DNA of 5,643 nucleotides from an uncultured Anaerotignum sp. (GTDB taxonomy: Bacteria > Bacillota > Clostridia > Lachnospirales > Anaerotignaceae): assembly GCF_905212195.1 (NCBI RefSeq), contig NZ_CAJMDQ010000101.1, forward strand, positions 1 to 5,643, in the 5' to 3' direction. The notes below the pieces were generated by a model, which made no database searches, had not been told where the DNA came from, and saw only the letters and a list, made by a program, of their open reading frames with translations. The translations under genes and the position numbers were made by a program. Every line of letters begins with the position of its first letter. The first letter of the stretch is position 1. This document shows, one piece after another, positions 1 to 5,643 of the stretch.

Positions 1-312
1 GGAATTGTGGCGGGCTATGACAATGGCGCTTATGGTGTGGGCGATCTCATTACCAGAGAACAGTTCGCCGCCATTTTGTATCGTTATGCCCAGTTCAAAG
101 GCTATGATGTTTCCGTTGGAGCGGATACAAATATCCTTTCCTATGCCGATGCCCTTATCATCAGCGAGTATGCATATCCCGCTATGCAGTGGGCTTGCGG
201 TGCAGGTATCATGGGCGGCATGGACGACGGCACACTGATGCCTCAGGGCAAAGCTACCAGAGCCGAAGCGGCAACTATGCTCATGAATTTCTGTGAAAAA
301 ATCGTGAAATAA
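1..312 (+). CDS. SLH-domain surface protein, C-terminal end (5' partial)
   Basis: The reading frame is open from the first base and ends at TAA 310-312, giving the last 103 residues of a longer protein whose start lies outside the window. It carries the tail of one S-layer homology repeat (GYDNGAYG, then ITREQFAAILYRYAQFKG, residues 5-34). A complete final repeat follows at residues 44-101: a YADA...ISEYAYPAMQWA helix, then GIMGGMDDGTLMPQGKATRAEAATMLMNF. The D-G-T-L-P and TRAEAA signatures are typical of SLH repeats in Clostridia. SLH repeats usually come in threes and bind pyruvylated secondary cell-wall polymer, so this is most likely the C-terminal cell-wall anchor of an exported enzyme or adhesin. 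The catalytic or adhesive part is not visible and its function cannot be told. A hairpin terminator follows closely, so this gene ends its transcription unit. Confidence 0.9.
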   Translation, partial: GIVAGYDNGAYGVGDLITREQFAAILYRYAQFKGYDVSVGADTNILSYADALIISEYAYPAMQWACGAGIMGGMDDGTLMPQGKATRAEAATMLMNFCEKIVK

Positions 313-342
313 TAGCTAATCTGGCATTTACACAAGAAATGC

Positions 343-378
343 AAAAGGCAGTGAGAATAATCTCACTGCCTTTTTGTG
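343..378 (+). terminator. Rho-independent terminator of the SLH gene
   Basis: A 14-bp perfect stem (343-356 AAAAGGCAGTGAGA, loop ATAA, 361-374 TCTCACTGCCTTTT) ends in a run of five T. It lies about 30 bases after the stop codon of the SLH protein. The A-run on its left side would also give a T-run on the minus strand, so it may work in both directions. Confidence 0.92.
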
Positions 379-553
379 TTAGAAATCGGCAAGAACCTAA
401 AAACAGAGATTTTATTTTTTCTTAAATTTCAGAATGGTTTCTACAATTGAAGAAAGTGAATCTGAAGTCTGTACGTAAAGAACATTTTGGCCATTTATGC
501 CCCATTTTCAGAACTTTCATGGAAAGGCAATACAGAATTGTTTTGCGTGATTT
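379..553. other. Intergenic stretch without a recognisable gene
   Basis: About 175 bases between the SLH terminator and the next promoter. The longest open stretch on the plus strand (about 426-557) has no ribosome binding site or convincing start. A minus-strand ATG frame of about 33 codons has no ribosome binding site and a composition unlike a protein. No hairpin, tRNA or repeat was seen. It could be an untranscribed spacer or a degenerate remnant. Confidence 0.5.
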
Positions 554-582
554 TTGATAACTGATGGATTTCATGTTAAAAT
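554..582 (+). promoter_or_regulatory. Sigma-A-type extended -10 promoter for the serpin-like gene
   Basis: The -35 is TTGATA (554-559, one mismatch to TTGACA). After a 17-base spacer, the -10 is TAAAAT (577-582, one mismatch to TATAAT). It is preceded by TGT at 574-576, which makes a TGn extended -10. Transcription would start near 589, leaving a leader of about 105 bases before the ATG at 694. No operator-like palindrome is apparent around it. Confidence 0.7.
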
Positions 583-693
583 AAAATTATACAGAGGCAA
601 AAACGGTATCTTATCATTGTGGCTGATTTTGATGTGATAAAAGCATCTGGCAATCAAAGGTGCGTGTTGTGGTATGTAGAGGAGGGTGGAAAT

Positions 694-2166
694 ATGTTGA
701 ATAGACAAAAAGTAATTCCTTTCTTTTTCCTGACATTCATGGTGTTCCTTTTTTCCTATCATTGCTGTTATGCACAGGAGGAAAACATCTTTCTTTACGA
801 AGATGGATATTCCCTCATTGATTTAGAGAATCAGCCGTTTATGGAGGATCATACGCTGTATATCCCAATGGAGGAAATTGTGGAGCATTTCCATACAGGT
901 GAATTAAAATATGATTTGCCTAATATTGTAATTGACCATCGTACAGCATATGATGGCAATGCCCATATAGTTTTTACATTAAATAGTCCCGTTGTTACCA
1001 TCAATGGTGCAGTGACAGAAATGGATCAGCCGCTGATTCAAAAAGGGGATTGCGTATATTTGCCCATTCAATACATATCTTGGCTTGATTTGGAAAATGC
1101 TTTTCAGATACAGTACGAACAGCATGATGATGGACTGCATGTATATTTGCGAAACACTGCCCTTAGCAAAGAACAGCTCCAGTGGCAAAACAAGACGTTT
1201 GGCTTAGAGGAGTTAAGCAAGAGCGAAACAAATATTGTTGATTTTTCCAGCGGAAATCATCCAATGAATTTTACATGGCAGTATGCTTTCCAAACGGAAG
1301 AAGAAAACGATTTTGCAGATTACAACGGAAAACGATACATTACAAGCTATATAACATCAAATAACCGATGCAAGTTTTATAGAGATGCCGATATATATGC
1401 CGTATCCATTCCTTTTCAGGAAGATTATGAAATTACATTGATTTGCAGTGATACCATAAATGATGAGATGGTAAATCATATTTATAAGTATCGCGATGCA
1501 AAAATTGAGGCAACCAGTGTCAGCATTCCGAAGTTTGCAGTGGAAATTGGGAACAGCACTTATGTTCTTGATGAAAGAGGATTTCATAAAGAGGACAGTA
1601 CATCAGATGAAAGTATAGAAGATATCTATCTTCCGGTTGATGGTGTTACGGACTATTGCTTCCAAAAACCATTTTATTTTCTGATTACCGATCAGGATGT
1701 CTCTACCATTTTATATAAAGGTTGGGTAGGCTATGTCGAAGGAAAGGAAGCGGATAATCCAACAAAAACATTCCAGATTGCCATAGAAATGAGTAACGAT
1801 ATGATTTACGTAAATGGTGTGGAAAAAGATTTGAGAGAACCGGCTTATATTTCAAAAAATGGATATACGATGCTTCCTGTCAGAGAGGTAGCAGAAGTCT
1901 TTCCTGAAACAAATGTGCTATGGAACAGTGAGTGTGAGGAAGCAATCATTTCTGTTCAAGGCAATCAGGCATCCGTTATTGCTGGAGCTAACAGCATGTA
2001 CATTCATCAAAAATACACTCCCTTAAAAAATACTGCGGAAGTACATAATGGGCGTATGTTTATTTCTTTGCGTGATGTGTGCCAAATTTGTAGTATCCCT
2101 GATGAGGATATTGTCTGGGATAGAAGCACTAAGACAGTGTACATTGATACTGAAAGAGTGCTGTAA
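694..2166 (+). CDS. Secreted protein: paired copper-amine-oxidase-N-like domains flanking a serpin-like core
   Basis: A 490-residue exported protein. ATG 694 is chosen because GGAGGG at 681-686 sits 7 bases upstream and the next residues form a signal peptide. The frame is open back to a GTG at 619, but that start has no ribosome binding site. Residues 1-27 have K/R, then a hydrophobic core, then CYA before Q28 as a likely signal peptidase I site; no lipobox or SLH anchor is present. Residues about 33-153 and 359-487 each contain two units of the copper-amine-oxidase N-terminal type (for example YVNG...GYTMLPVREVAEVF...VLW and GRMFISLRDV...IVWDRSTKTVYI). These are stalk or binding modules common in Firmicutes surface proteins and do not bind copper catalytically. 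Residues about 165-348 resemble the second half of a serpin: W195...F199, NDF205-207, YRDADIYAVSIPF, SIPKFAVEIG, and YCFQKPFYFLI (321-331), which fits the PROSITE serpin signature, then TILYKGWV (338-345). The N-terminal serpin helices and the reactive-centre loop appear absent, so protease inhibition is unlikely. The domain calls are by eye; the function is unknown. Confidence 0.8.
   Translation: MLNRQKVIPFFFLTFMVFLFSYHCCYAQEENIFLYEDGYSLIDLENQPFMEDHTLYIPMEEIVEHFHTGELKYDLPNIVIDHRTAYDGNAHIVFTLNSPVVTINGAVTEMDQPLIQKGDCVYLPIQYISWLDLENAFQIQYEQHDDGLHVYLRNTALSKEQLQWQNKTFGLEELSKSETNIVDFSSGNHPMNFTWQYAFQTEEENDFADYNGKRYITSYITSNNRCKFYRDADIYAVSIPFQEDYEITLICSDTINDEMVNHIYKYRDAKIEATSVSIPKFAVEIGNSTYVLDERGFHKEDSTSDESIEDIYLPVDGVTDYCFQKPFYFLITDQDVSTILYKGWVGYVEGKEADNPTKTFQIAIEMSNDMIYVNGVEKDLREPAYISKNGYTMLPVREVAEVFPETNVLWNSECEEAIISVQGNQASVIAGANSMYIHQKYTPLKNTAEVHNGRMFISLRDVCQICSIPDEDIVWDRSTKTVYIDTERVL
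1186..1737 (+). other. Serpin-like core domain within the 694-2166 gene
   Basis: This part encodes residues about 165-348. Compared with bacterial serpins it keeps, in order: the F-x-W-x-x-x-F segment (FTWQYAF, matching the usual YFKGKWEKPF); an EENDF...NGK stretch (EADFH...GG/DG in the family); YRDADIYAVSIPFQEDYEITLI (usual ED..LQVLELPYKGDELSMVILLP); a short helix; SVSIPKFAVEIG (VYLPRFKIES); DERGF (the KLGI helix end); and the signature plus TILYKGWV strands. It is about 185 residues, against roughly 370 for a whole serpin. The order and spacing of the pieces argue against chance, but only a profile search would settle it. Confidence 0.68.
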
Positions 2167-2235
2167 AAATGTAATTGCATAAAATGCTTTCAAAAGCCGG
2201 AAACAGAAAACATCCCCAATAAAATTTCAATGAAA

Positions 2236-2280
2236 AAAGCTGGAATCCTTTGCATGATAAGGATTCCAGCTTTCTTTTTT
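2236..2280. terminator. Bidirectional terminator between convergent genes
   Basis: A perfect 15-bp stem (2236-2250 AAAGCTGGAATCCTT, 8-base loop, 2259-2273 AAGGATTCCAGCTTT) is followed by a T-rich tail CTTTTTTTT on the plus strand. On the minus strand an A-run at 2233-2238 supplies the matching T-run. It therefore can end transcripts of the serpin-like gene (stop at 2166) and of the kinase operon (stop at 2372), which point at each other. Confidence 0.93.
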
Positions 2281-2371
2281 TTCGGAGATACCTTCAATTG
2301 TTTCTGCATTTTTGCAGTTTTGTGTGATTTTTTGAATGAAAAATTAGCTTCCCTGTGAATTTCCTGTCTGA

Positions 2372-3433
2372 CTATGCTTTTATAGAGGATTCTATGGATG
2401 CTGTAGGCTGACGCAATTTTACGGTGAAAGTAGAACCTTTTCCTTCTGCACTTTCTACATGAATTTCACCATCGCAAAGACAAATGATGCGATGTACCAG
2501 CGTTAAGCCAAGCCCATTTCCGTTATGGGTTCCCAAAGGGTCCATACAGTAGAATTTCTCAAAAATGTGGTCTAGTGTTTCCTGGGACATGCCAATGCCA
2601 AAATCCTGTATGGAAGCCACGATATAACTGCCTTCCTCATAGAGCCGTACAGAAATGGTACCGTTTTCCGAAGAAAATTTAATGGCATTGGAAATCAGGT
2701 TGTACCAGATTTGAGAAACCATGTTTTTGTTTCCCAAATAAGAAACGCTTTCCATTTCAATATCCCAATTGAGATTTTTTTCACTCCAGAATTTTTCCAT
2801 GGACAATATGGAATTGCGGATTTGTTCGTCCAGTGAATATGTTGTTTTATCCAATACAATATCCTGATTTTCCAGTTTGGAAATCAGTAAAATATTATTG
2901 ATGAGGGCGGAAAGCCGTTTGGAACTGGAAATAATCAGGTCAATATAGTTTTGGCGTTCCTGTTTGGAAAGGGTTTCATCCTGCAAAAGGGTGACATATC
3001 CCTCAATGACAGCCAGAGGTGTTTTAAACTCATGGGAAACATTGGCAACAAAATCGTTCCGGAATGTTTCAATGTGACTCAATTCTTTTGTCATAATGTT
3101 GAAACTGCGAATCAACTCTCGAATTTCTTTCCCGAATGCTTTTTCCTCTAATTGTATGTTGAAATTTCCCTGAGAAACTGCATGTGCTGCTTCGTTTAAC
3201 TGTATGATTGGTTTCAATACATGTTTTCCCACCAGTTTTGTCAGCAAAGTGCCGCTGAATATACTCATGATGATAAAAATTACCAGCATAAAAAGGGGGG
3301 CAGGATTATGAATCCAGCCCTGGCTGACGGCAATGAGTGTCAGCACGGACAAAAAGGTAGAACTTGCAATTTGTATCAGGAAAAATGAAAAAGAAAAAAG
3401 AAAATTTAATTTATGTTTAGACAGCGCCTGCAT
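2372..3433 (-). CDS. HAMP-containing two-component sensor histidine kinase
   Basis: A 353-residue membrane kinase that phosphorylates the regulator encoded just upstream. Two transmembrane helices (about residues 10-36 and 46-67) enclose an outside loop of only about nine residues (SQGWIHNPA). A HAMP linker follows (about 65-120; KPI.QLNEAAHAVSQGNF). The H-box is FVANVSHEFKTPL with phospho-acceptor His134 and the E/K-T-P signature. The ATPase domain has the N-box (QIWYNLISNAIKFS, N245 and N249), G1 (DFGIGM, 277-282), F-box (FEKFY, 291-295) and G2 (GNGLGL, 305-310). All catalytic motifs look intact, so it should be active. The start ATG is one base after the regulator's TAA (TAATATG), so translation is probably coupled. 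With almost no extracytoplasmic domain, the signal is likely sensed in the membrane or through a partner; the ligand cannot be read from sequence. Confidence 0.95.
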   Translation of the reverse strand: MQALSKHKLNFLFSFSFFLIQIASSTFLSVLTLIAVSQGWIHNPAPLFMLVIFIIMSIFSGTLLTKLVGKHVLKPIIQLNEAAHAVSQGNFNIQLEEKAFGKEIRELIRSFNIMTKELSHIETFRNDFVANVSHEFKTPLAVIEGYVTLLQDETLSKQERQNYIDLIISSSKRLSALINNILLISKLENQDIVLDKTTYSLDEQIRNSILSMEKFWSEKNLNWDIEMESVSYLGNKNMVSQIWYNLISNAIKFSSENGTISVRLYEEGSYIVASIQDFGIGMSQETLDHIFEKFYCMDPLGTHNGNGLGLTLVHRIICLCDGEIHVESAEGKGSTFTVKLRQPTASIESSIKA

Positions 3434-3434
3434 A

Positions 3435-4106
3435 TTACCGCTTCACCGCCTTATATCCCAATCCTCTTACGGTTACGATTTCAAAATCCGGATTATTGCG
3501 GAATTTTTCCCGCAGTCTGCCGATATGTACGTCAACAGTACGGGATTCCGTTTCTGTATCCAGTCCCCAGATTTCATCCATTAATTGCTGCCTTGTGAAG
3601 ATATGATTCAAAGAGGATAAGAGTTTGAACAGAATCAGAAATTCTTTCTGGGGCAGCATTTCTTCTTTATTATTCTGTGTAACAGTCAGGGAGTCATATT
3701 CCAGTTTTGTATGGCCCACAATGACTCTGCGTTCATGGTTGATCTGTGCACGTTTTAAAAGTGCGCCGACACGCAGCACCATTTCGTTGATGTTGATGGG
3801 CTTTACCATATAATCATCGGTTCCTGCGCGGAATCCTCTTTCCATATCGTCAAAGGTATCTTTGGCTGTGATCATCAGTACAGGCTGATTATAATTTGCG
3901 TTACGGATTTCCTGTACAAAGGAATACCCATCCATGACGGGCATCATAATATCGGAAATGATTAAGTCAATATAAGTGTTGTCCAGTACATCTATGGCTG
4001 CCTGACCGTTTTCCGCTTCTGTGCAGGTATAACCATGTTTGCGCAGAACGGTGCAGAATAAATGACGCAGTTTGCTGTCGTCTTCTACGACTAAAATATG
4101 AAACAT
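3435..4106 (-). CDS. OmpR/PhoB-family response regulator
   Basis: A 223-residue DNA-binding regulator. I choose ATG 4106 over ATG 4112 because AAAGGAG (minus strand, 4120-4114) is 7 bases from the former and only 1 from the latter. The receiver domain (residues 1-115) has the acid pocket E8/D9 in ILVVEDD, phospho-acceptor D52 in IISDIMMP, switch T80 in MITAKD, and K102 in YMVKPI. The C-terminal winged helix (about 125-223) has the family pattern: KEFLILFKLLSSLNHIFTRQQLMDEIWG, then TVDVHIGRLREKF as recognition helix, then the wing TVRGLGYKA. It is the first gene of the operon with the sensor kinase and is divergent from the efflux adaptor gene. TTnACA-like hexamers 11 bp apart in both promoters suggest that it regulates itself and the adaptor. 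Confidence 0.96.
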   Translation of the reverse strand: MFHILVVEDDSKLRHLFCTVLRKHGYTCTEAENGQAAIDVLDNTYIDLIISDIMMPVMDGYSFVQEIRNANYNQPVLMITAKDTFDDMERGFRAGTDDYMVKPININEMVLRVGALLKRAQINHERRVIVGHTKLEYDSLTVTQNNKEEMLPQKEFLILFKLLSSLNHIFTRQQLMDEIWGLDTETESRTVDVHIGRLREKFRNNPDFEIVTVRGLGYKAVKR

Positions 4107-4137
4107 GAACATGCTCCTTTCTCATGATGTTTTTTAC

Positions 4138-4169
4138 ATTATAAATTAGAATTGTCAATTGTTTGTAAA
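4138..4169 (-). promoter_or_regulatory. Promoter and probable self-binding site of the regulator-kinase operon
   Basis: Read on the minus strand, TTTACA (4169-4164) and TTGACA (4158-4153) are 11 bp apart. After a further 9 bases comes a perfect TATAAT -10 (4143-4138). Transcription would begin near 4131, giving a short leader with the ribosome binding site at 4120-4114. The TTGACA hexamer is too close to act as a -35 for this -10, which fits activation by a regulator bound at the hexamers. TTGACA also lies inside the palindrome AATTGTCAATT (4150-4160). Confidence 0.6.
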
Positions 4170-4187
4170 CAAGTTCAGGGGTATTTC

Positions 4188-4206
4188 ATTTAAATTCCAT
4201 TAAAAA
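4188..4206 (+). repeat. 19-bp direct repeat, copy 1
   Basis: ATTTAAATTCCATTAAAAA is found here and again, identical, 65 bp downstream. This copy lies upstream of the regulator promoter. Its role is unknown. It could be a regulator site, an UP-like A/T element or a trace of a local duplication. Confidence 0.85.
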
Positions 4207-4252
4207 ATATACCATATTTATTGGTGGTTTCGGAACGGATTTTCACATCAAA

Positions 4253-4271
4253 ATTTAAATTCCATTAAAAA
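4253..4271 (+). repeat. 19-bp direct repeat, copy 2
   Basis: Identical to the copy at 4188-4206. It ends 8 bases before the first 11-bp-spaced hexamer of the adaptor promoter. The sequence between the copies is not duplicated, although it includes a small inverted repeat AAATAT-ACC-ATATTT (4205-4219). Confidence 0.85.
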
Positions 4272-4279
4272 CCCAAAAG

Positions 4280-4333
4280 TTTACATTCGGTTGATGTTTA
4301 GTTCATATTCAGTTGAAAGGTTCCGTGTAGACT
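4280..4333 (+). promoter_or_regulatory. Predicted regulator binding array and promoter of the adaptor gene
   Basis: Four hexamers follow one another at an exact 11-bp step: TTTACA (4280), TTGATG (4291), TTCATA (4302) and TTGAAA (4313). Each of the four is preceded by G. The likely -10 is TAGACT (4328-4333), 9 bases after the last hexamer, and no good -35 is present. PhoB/PhoP-type OmpR-family regulators bind head-to-tail hexamers 11 bp apart that cover roughly -60 to -20, and this array would sit in that position. The regulator encoded at 3435-4106 is the natural candidate. Confidence 0.6.
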
Positions 4334-4366
4334 TGGTGGCGAATTTTTGAATGAAGGAGGACATTT

Positions 4367-5643
4367 ATGAAAAGAAGCATTTATGTTTTGATTGCATGTG
4401 CCTATTCTGTTCTGTTTTGCGCTGGTTGTGGCGCAGGAAAGCCAGCTGGGGACATGTCACAGATGACAACATCTGTTGCCGTAGAAACGCAGGAAATTGC
4501 TCTGCAGCCTATGGAACAGTATGTCAGTGTTTCATCTAAAGTATCATCGGAACAGGAGGTTTCTGTAGTTCCAAAAACTTCCGGTACAGTAAAGAAATTG
4601 TATGTAAGTCTGGGGGATACGGTCAAGGCAGGGGACGTTCTTTTTGAGATAGACGATACAGAAGCAAGGCTGCAGGTGCAGCAGGCACAGGCATCGTTGG
4701 AATCTGCTCAGGCCAATTATGACCAAAATGTAGGCGGCAGTCTGGAAACACAGTTGGACCAGATGCAGGCAACAGTAGATTCTTACCAGATTCAATATGA
4801 TGATCTGCAAAAAGAACTGGAAGAAACAGAAGCCCTTTACGAAATCGGTGCTGCTTCCCAGAGCGAAGTGGATAACCTGAAATCCAGCGTAAACAAAGCA
4901 AAAATCCAGTTGGAGTCTGCACAGAAACAGCTGGAACTGAATCAGGGCAGCATTCTGGAAGATACGAAAAAATCTTTACAGGCAAATATCACACAGGCAG
5001 AAGCCTCTTTGGCAAGTGCCCAGAAGCAGTTGGATGACACAAAAGTGCGTGCAGAAATTGATGGTATTGTAGGTACTTTGAATATTTCTGAAGGCAGTGT
5101 TGTCAGTGCACAAAGTGAAGCCATGACACTGGTGAACATGGATAACCTGAAAGTATCCTTCCATGTTTCCGAAGATGTCATCAACCAGATTTCTGTAGGT
5201 TCTCCCGTATATATTACGGTTTCCGCAGTATCAAATGAACCTATGACAGCTACAGTTACAAACATTTCTGAAGCGGCAGACAGTTCCACACGACTTTATC
5301 AGGTGGAAGCAGCATTGAGCAATCCCGAAGGGAACTTAAAACCGGGTATGTTTGCCAATGTACGGCTGGTAACTGAAACAAAAGAAGATACCATTGTTGT
5401 TCCTTTGAATACTGTTTTGACAGACAATGGAGAAAAGTACGTTTTTGTAGTAGATGAAAATAACATTGCCCATAAAACAACTGTAGAAACAGGGCTGGAA
5501 AATGATACATACATCGAAATTACCAGTGGTTTGAGCATTGGTGATACAGTTGTTACCAAAGGTCAGGACTTCTTGTCAGATGGCAACACTGTAAATATTA
5601 CAAACGGGACAACAGAACAGAAATCTACCGCAGAAGAAACAGA
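4367..5643 (+). CDS. Membrane-fusion/efflux adaptor lipoprotein, HlyD/MacA/RND type (3' partial)
   Basis: At least 425 residues; no stop before the window ends. ATG 4367 follows AAGGAGG (4354-4360) by 6 bases. Residues 1-21 form a lipoprotein signal ending in CAGC, with C21 as the likely lipidated cysteine; the -3 residue is Cys rather than the usual Leu. Next come the first lipoyl half (about 66-99, TSGTVKKLYVSLGDTVKAGDVL), a long coiled-coil hairpin (about 98-225, rich in A/Q/E/L heptads), and the second lipoyl half (226-262, RAEIDGIVGTLNISEGSVV). A beta-barrel (about 263-338, with LKPGMFANVRL) and a membrane-proximal domain (about 341-411) complete the set. The adaptor would link an inner-membrane ABC (MacB-like) or RND transporter to export out of the cell, and that transporter gene is probably next, beyond the edge. 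The polar T/E/K tail after 411 may be the end of the protein. Family assignment is firm; substrate and pump type are not. Confidence 0.93.
   Translation, partial: MKRSIYVLIACAYSVLFCAGCGAGKPAGDMSQMTTSVAVETQEIALQPMEQYVSVSSKVSSEQEVSVVPKTSGTVKKLYVSLGDTVKAGDVLFEIDDTEARLQVQQAQASLESAQANYDQNVGGSLETQLDQMQATVDSYQIQYDDLQKELEETEALYEIGAASQSEVDNLKSSVNKAKIQLESAQKQLELNQGSILEDTKKSLQANITQAEASLASAQKQLDDTKVRAEIDGIVGTLNISEGSVVSAQSEAMTLVNMDNLKVSFHVSEDVINQISVGSPVYITVSAVSNEPMTATVTNISEAADSSTRLYQVEAALSNPEGNLKPGMFANVRLVTETKEDTIVVPLNTVLTDNGEKYVFVVDENNIAHKTTVETGLENDTYIEITSGLSIGDTVVTKGQDFLSDGNTVNITNGTTEQKSTAEET

Noticed and set aside
426..557. Open stretch of about 43 codons in the first intergenic region
   Set aside because: It has no credible start codon or ribosome binding site and no recognisable motif.
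619..693. N-terminal extension of the serpin-like protein from GTG 619
   Set aside because: There is no ribosome binding site before it, the extension would bury the signal peptide, and ATG 694 has GGAGGG at the right distance.
751..774. Possible lipobox near the cysteines of the serpin-like protein's signal peptide
   Set aside because: The residues before the two Cys (FSYH) do not fit a lipobox, whereas CYA followed by Q fits signal peptidase I cleavage.
2303..2318. Small hairpin CTGCA/TGCAG after the bidirectional terminator
   Set aside because: A 5-bp stem is too weak to call a terminator or structured RNA, and the 2236-2280 hairpin already explains termination.
4107..4112. Upstream ATG start of the response regulator
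   Set aside because: AAAGGAG is only 1 base away from it, but 7 bases from the ATG at 4106, which also gives the usual short N-terminus before ILVVEDD.
4402..5559. Several minus-strand open frames under the adaptor gene
   Set aside because: They are antisense shadows of a clearly coding plus-strand frame with full domain structure, and they lack ribosome binding sites and recognisable motifs.

Overview
The window looks like chromosomal DNA from a Gram-positive anaerobe of the Clostridia, possibly a gut Lachnospiraceae or a relative. This is inferred from moderate-to-low G+C, strong AGGAGG-type ribosome binding sites, an S-layer homology (SLH) protein end, copper-amine-oxidase-N-like 'stalk' domains, and an OmpR/VanR-type two-component pair next to a lipoprotein efflux adaptor. 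No RNA genes, insertion sequences or CRISPR arrays were seen.

Layout. (a) 1-312 (+) is the C-terminal end of an SLH-domain surface protein, followed by a strong hairpin terminator. (b) 378-553 has no convincing gene. It is followed by a well-formed extended -10 promoter at 554-582. (c) 694-2166 (+) encodes a 490-residue exported protein with an unusual architecture. A signal peptide is followed by a pair of copper-amine-oxidase-N-like units, then a stretch that I read as the C-terminal half of a serpin fold, then a second pair of the same units. The serpin-like part fits the PROSITE serpin signature but seems to lack the reactive-centre loop. (d) A bidirectional hairpin terminator at 2236-2280 separates it from (e) a convergent minus-strand operon: an OmpR-family response regulator (3435-4106) and, after one base, a HAMP-containing sensor kinase (2372-3433). 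(f) A 260-bp divergent control region (4107-4366) leads to (g) a lipoprotein membrane-fusion (HlyD/MacA/RND adaptor) protein. Its gene starts at 4367 and runs off the right edge.

How they work together. The regulator, kinase and adaptor form a plausible stress-response/efflux module. The control region carries TTnAnA-like hexamers repeated every 11 bp in front of both promoters. The gap from the last hexamer to the putative -10 is 9 bp in both directions. This is the geometry known for PhoB/PhoP-type regulators, so I infer that the regulator controls itself and the efflux adaptor. The serpin-like protein has its own promoter and terminator and is probably an independent secreted or surface protein.
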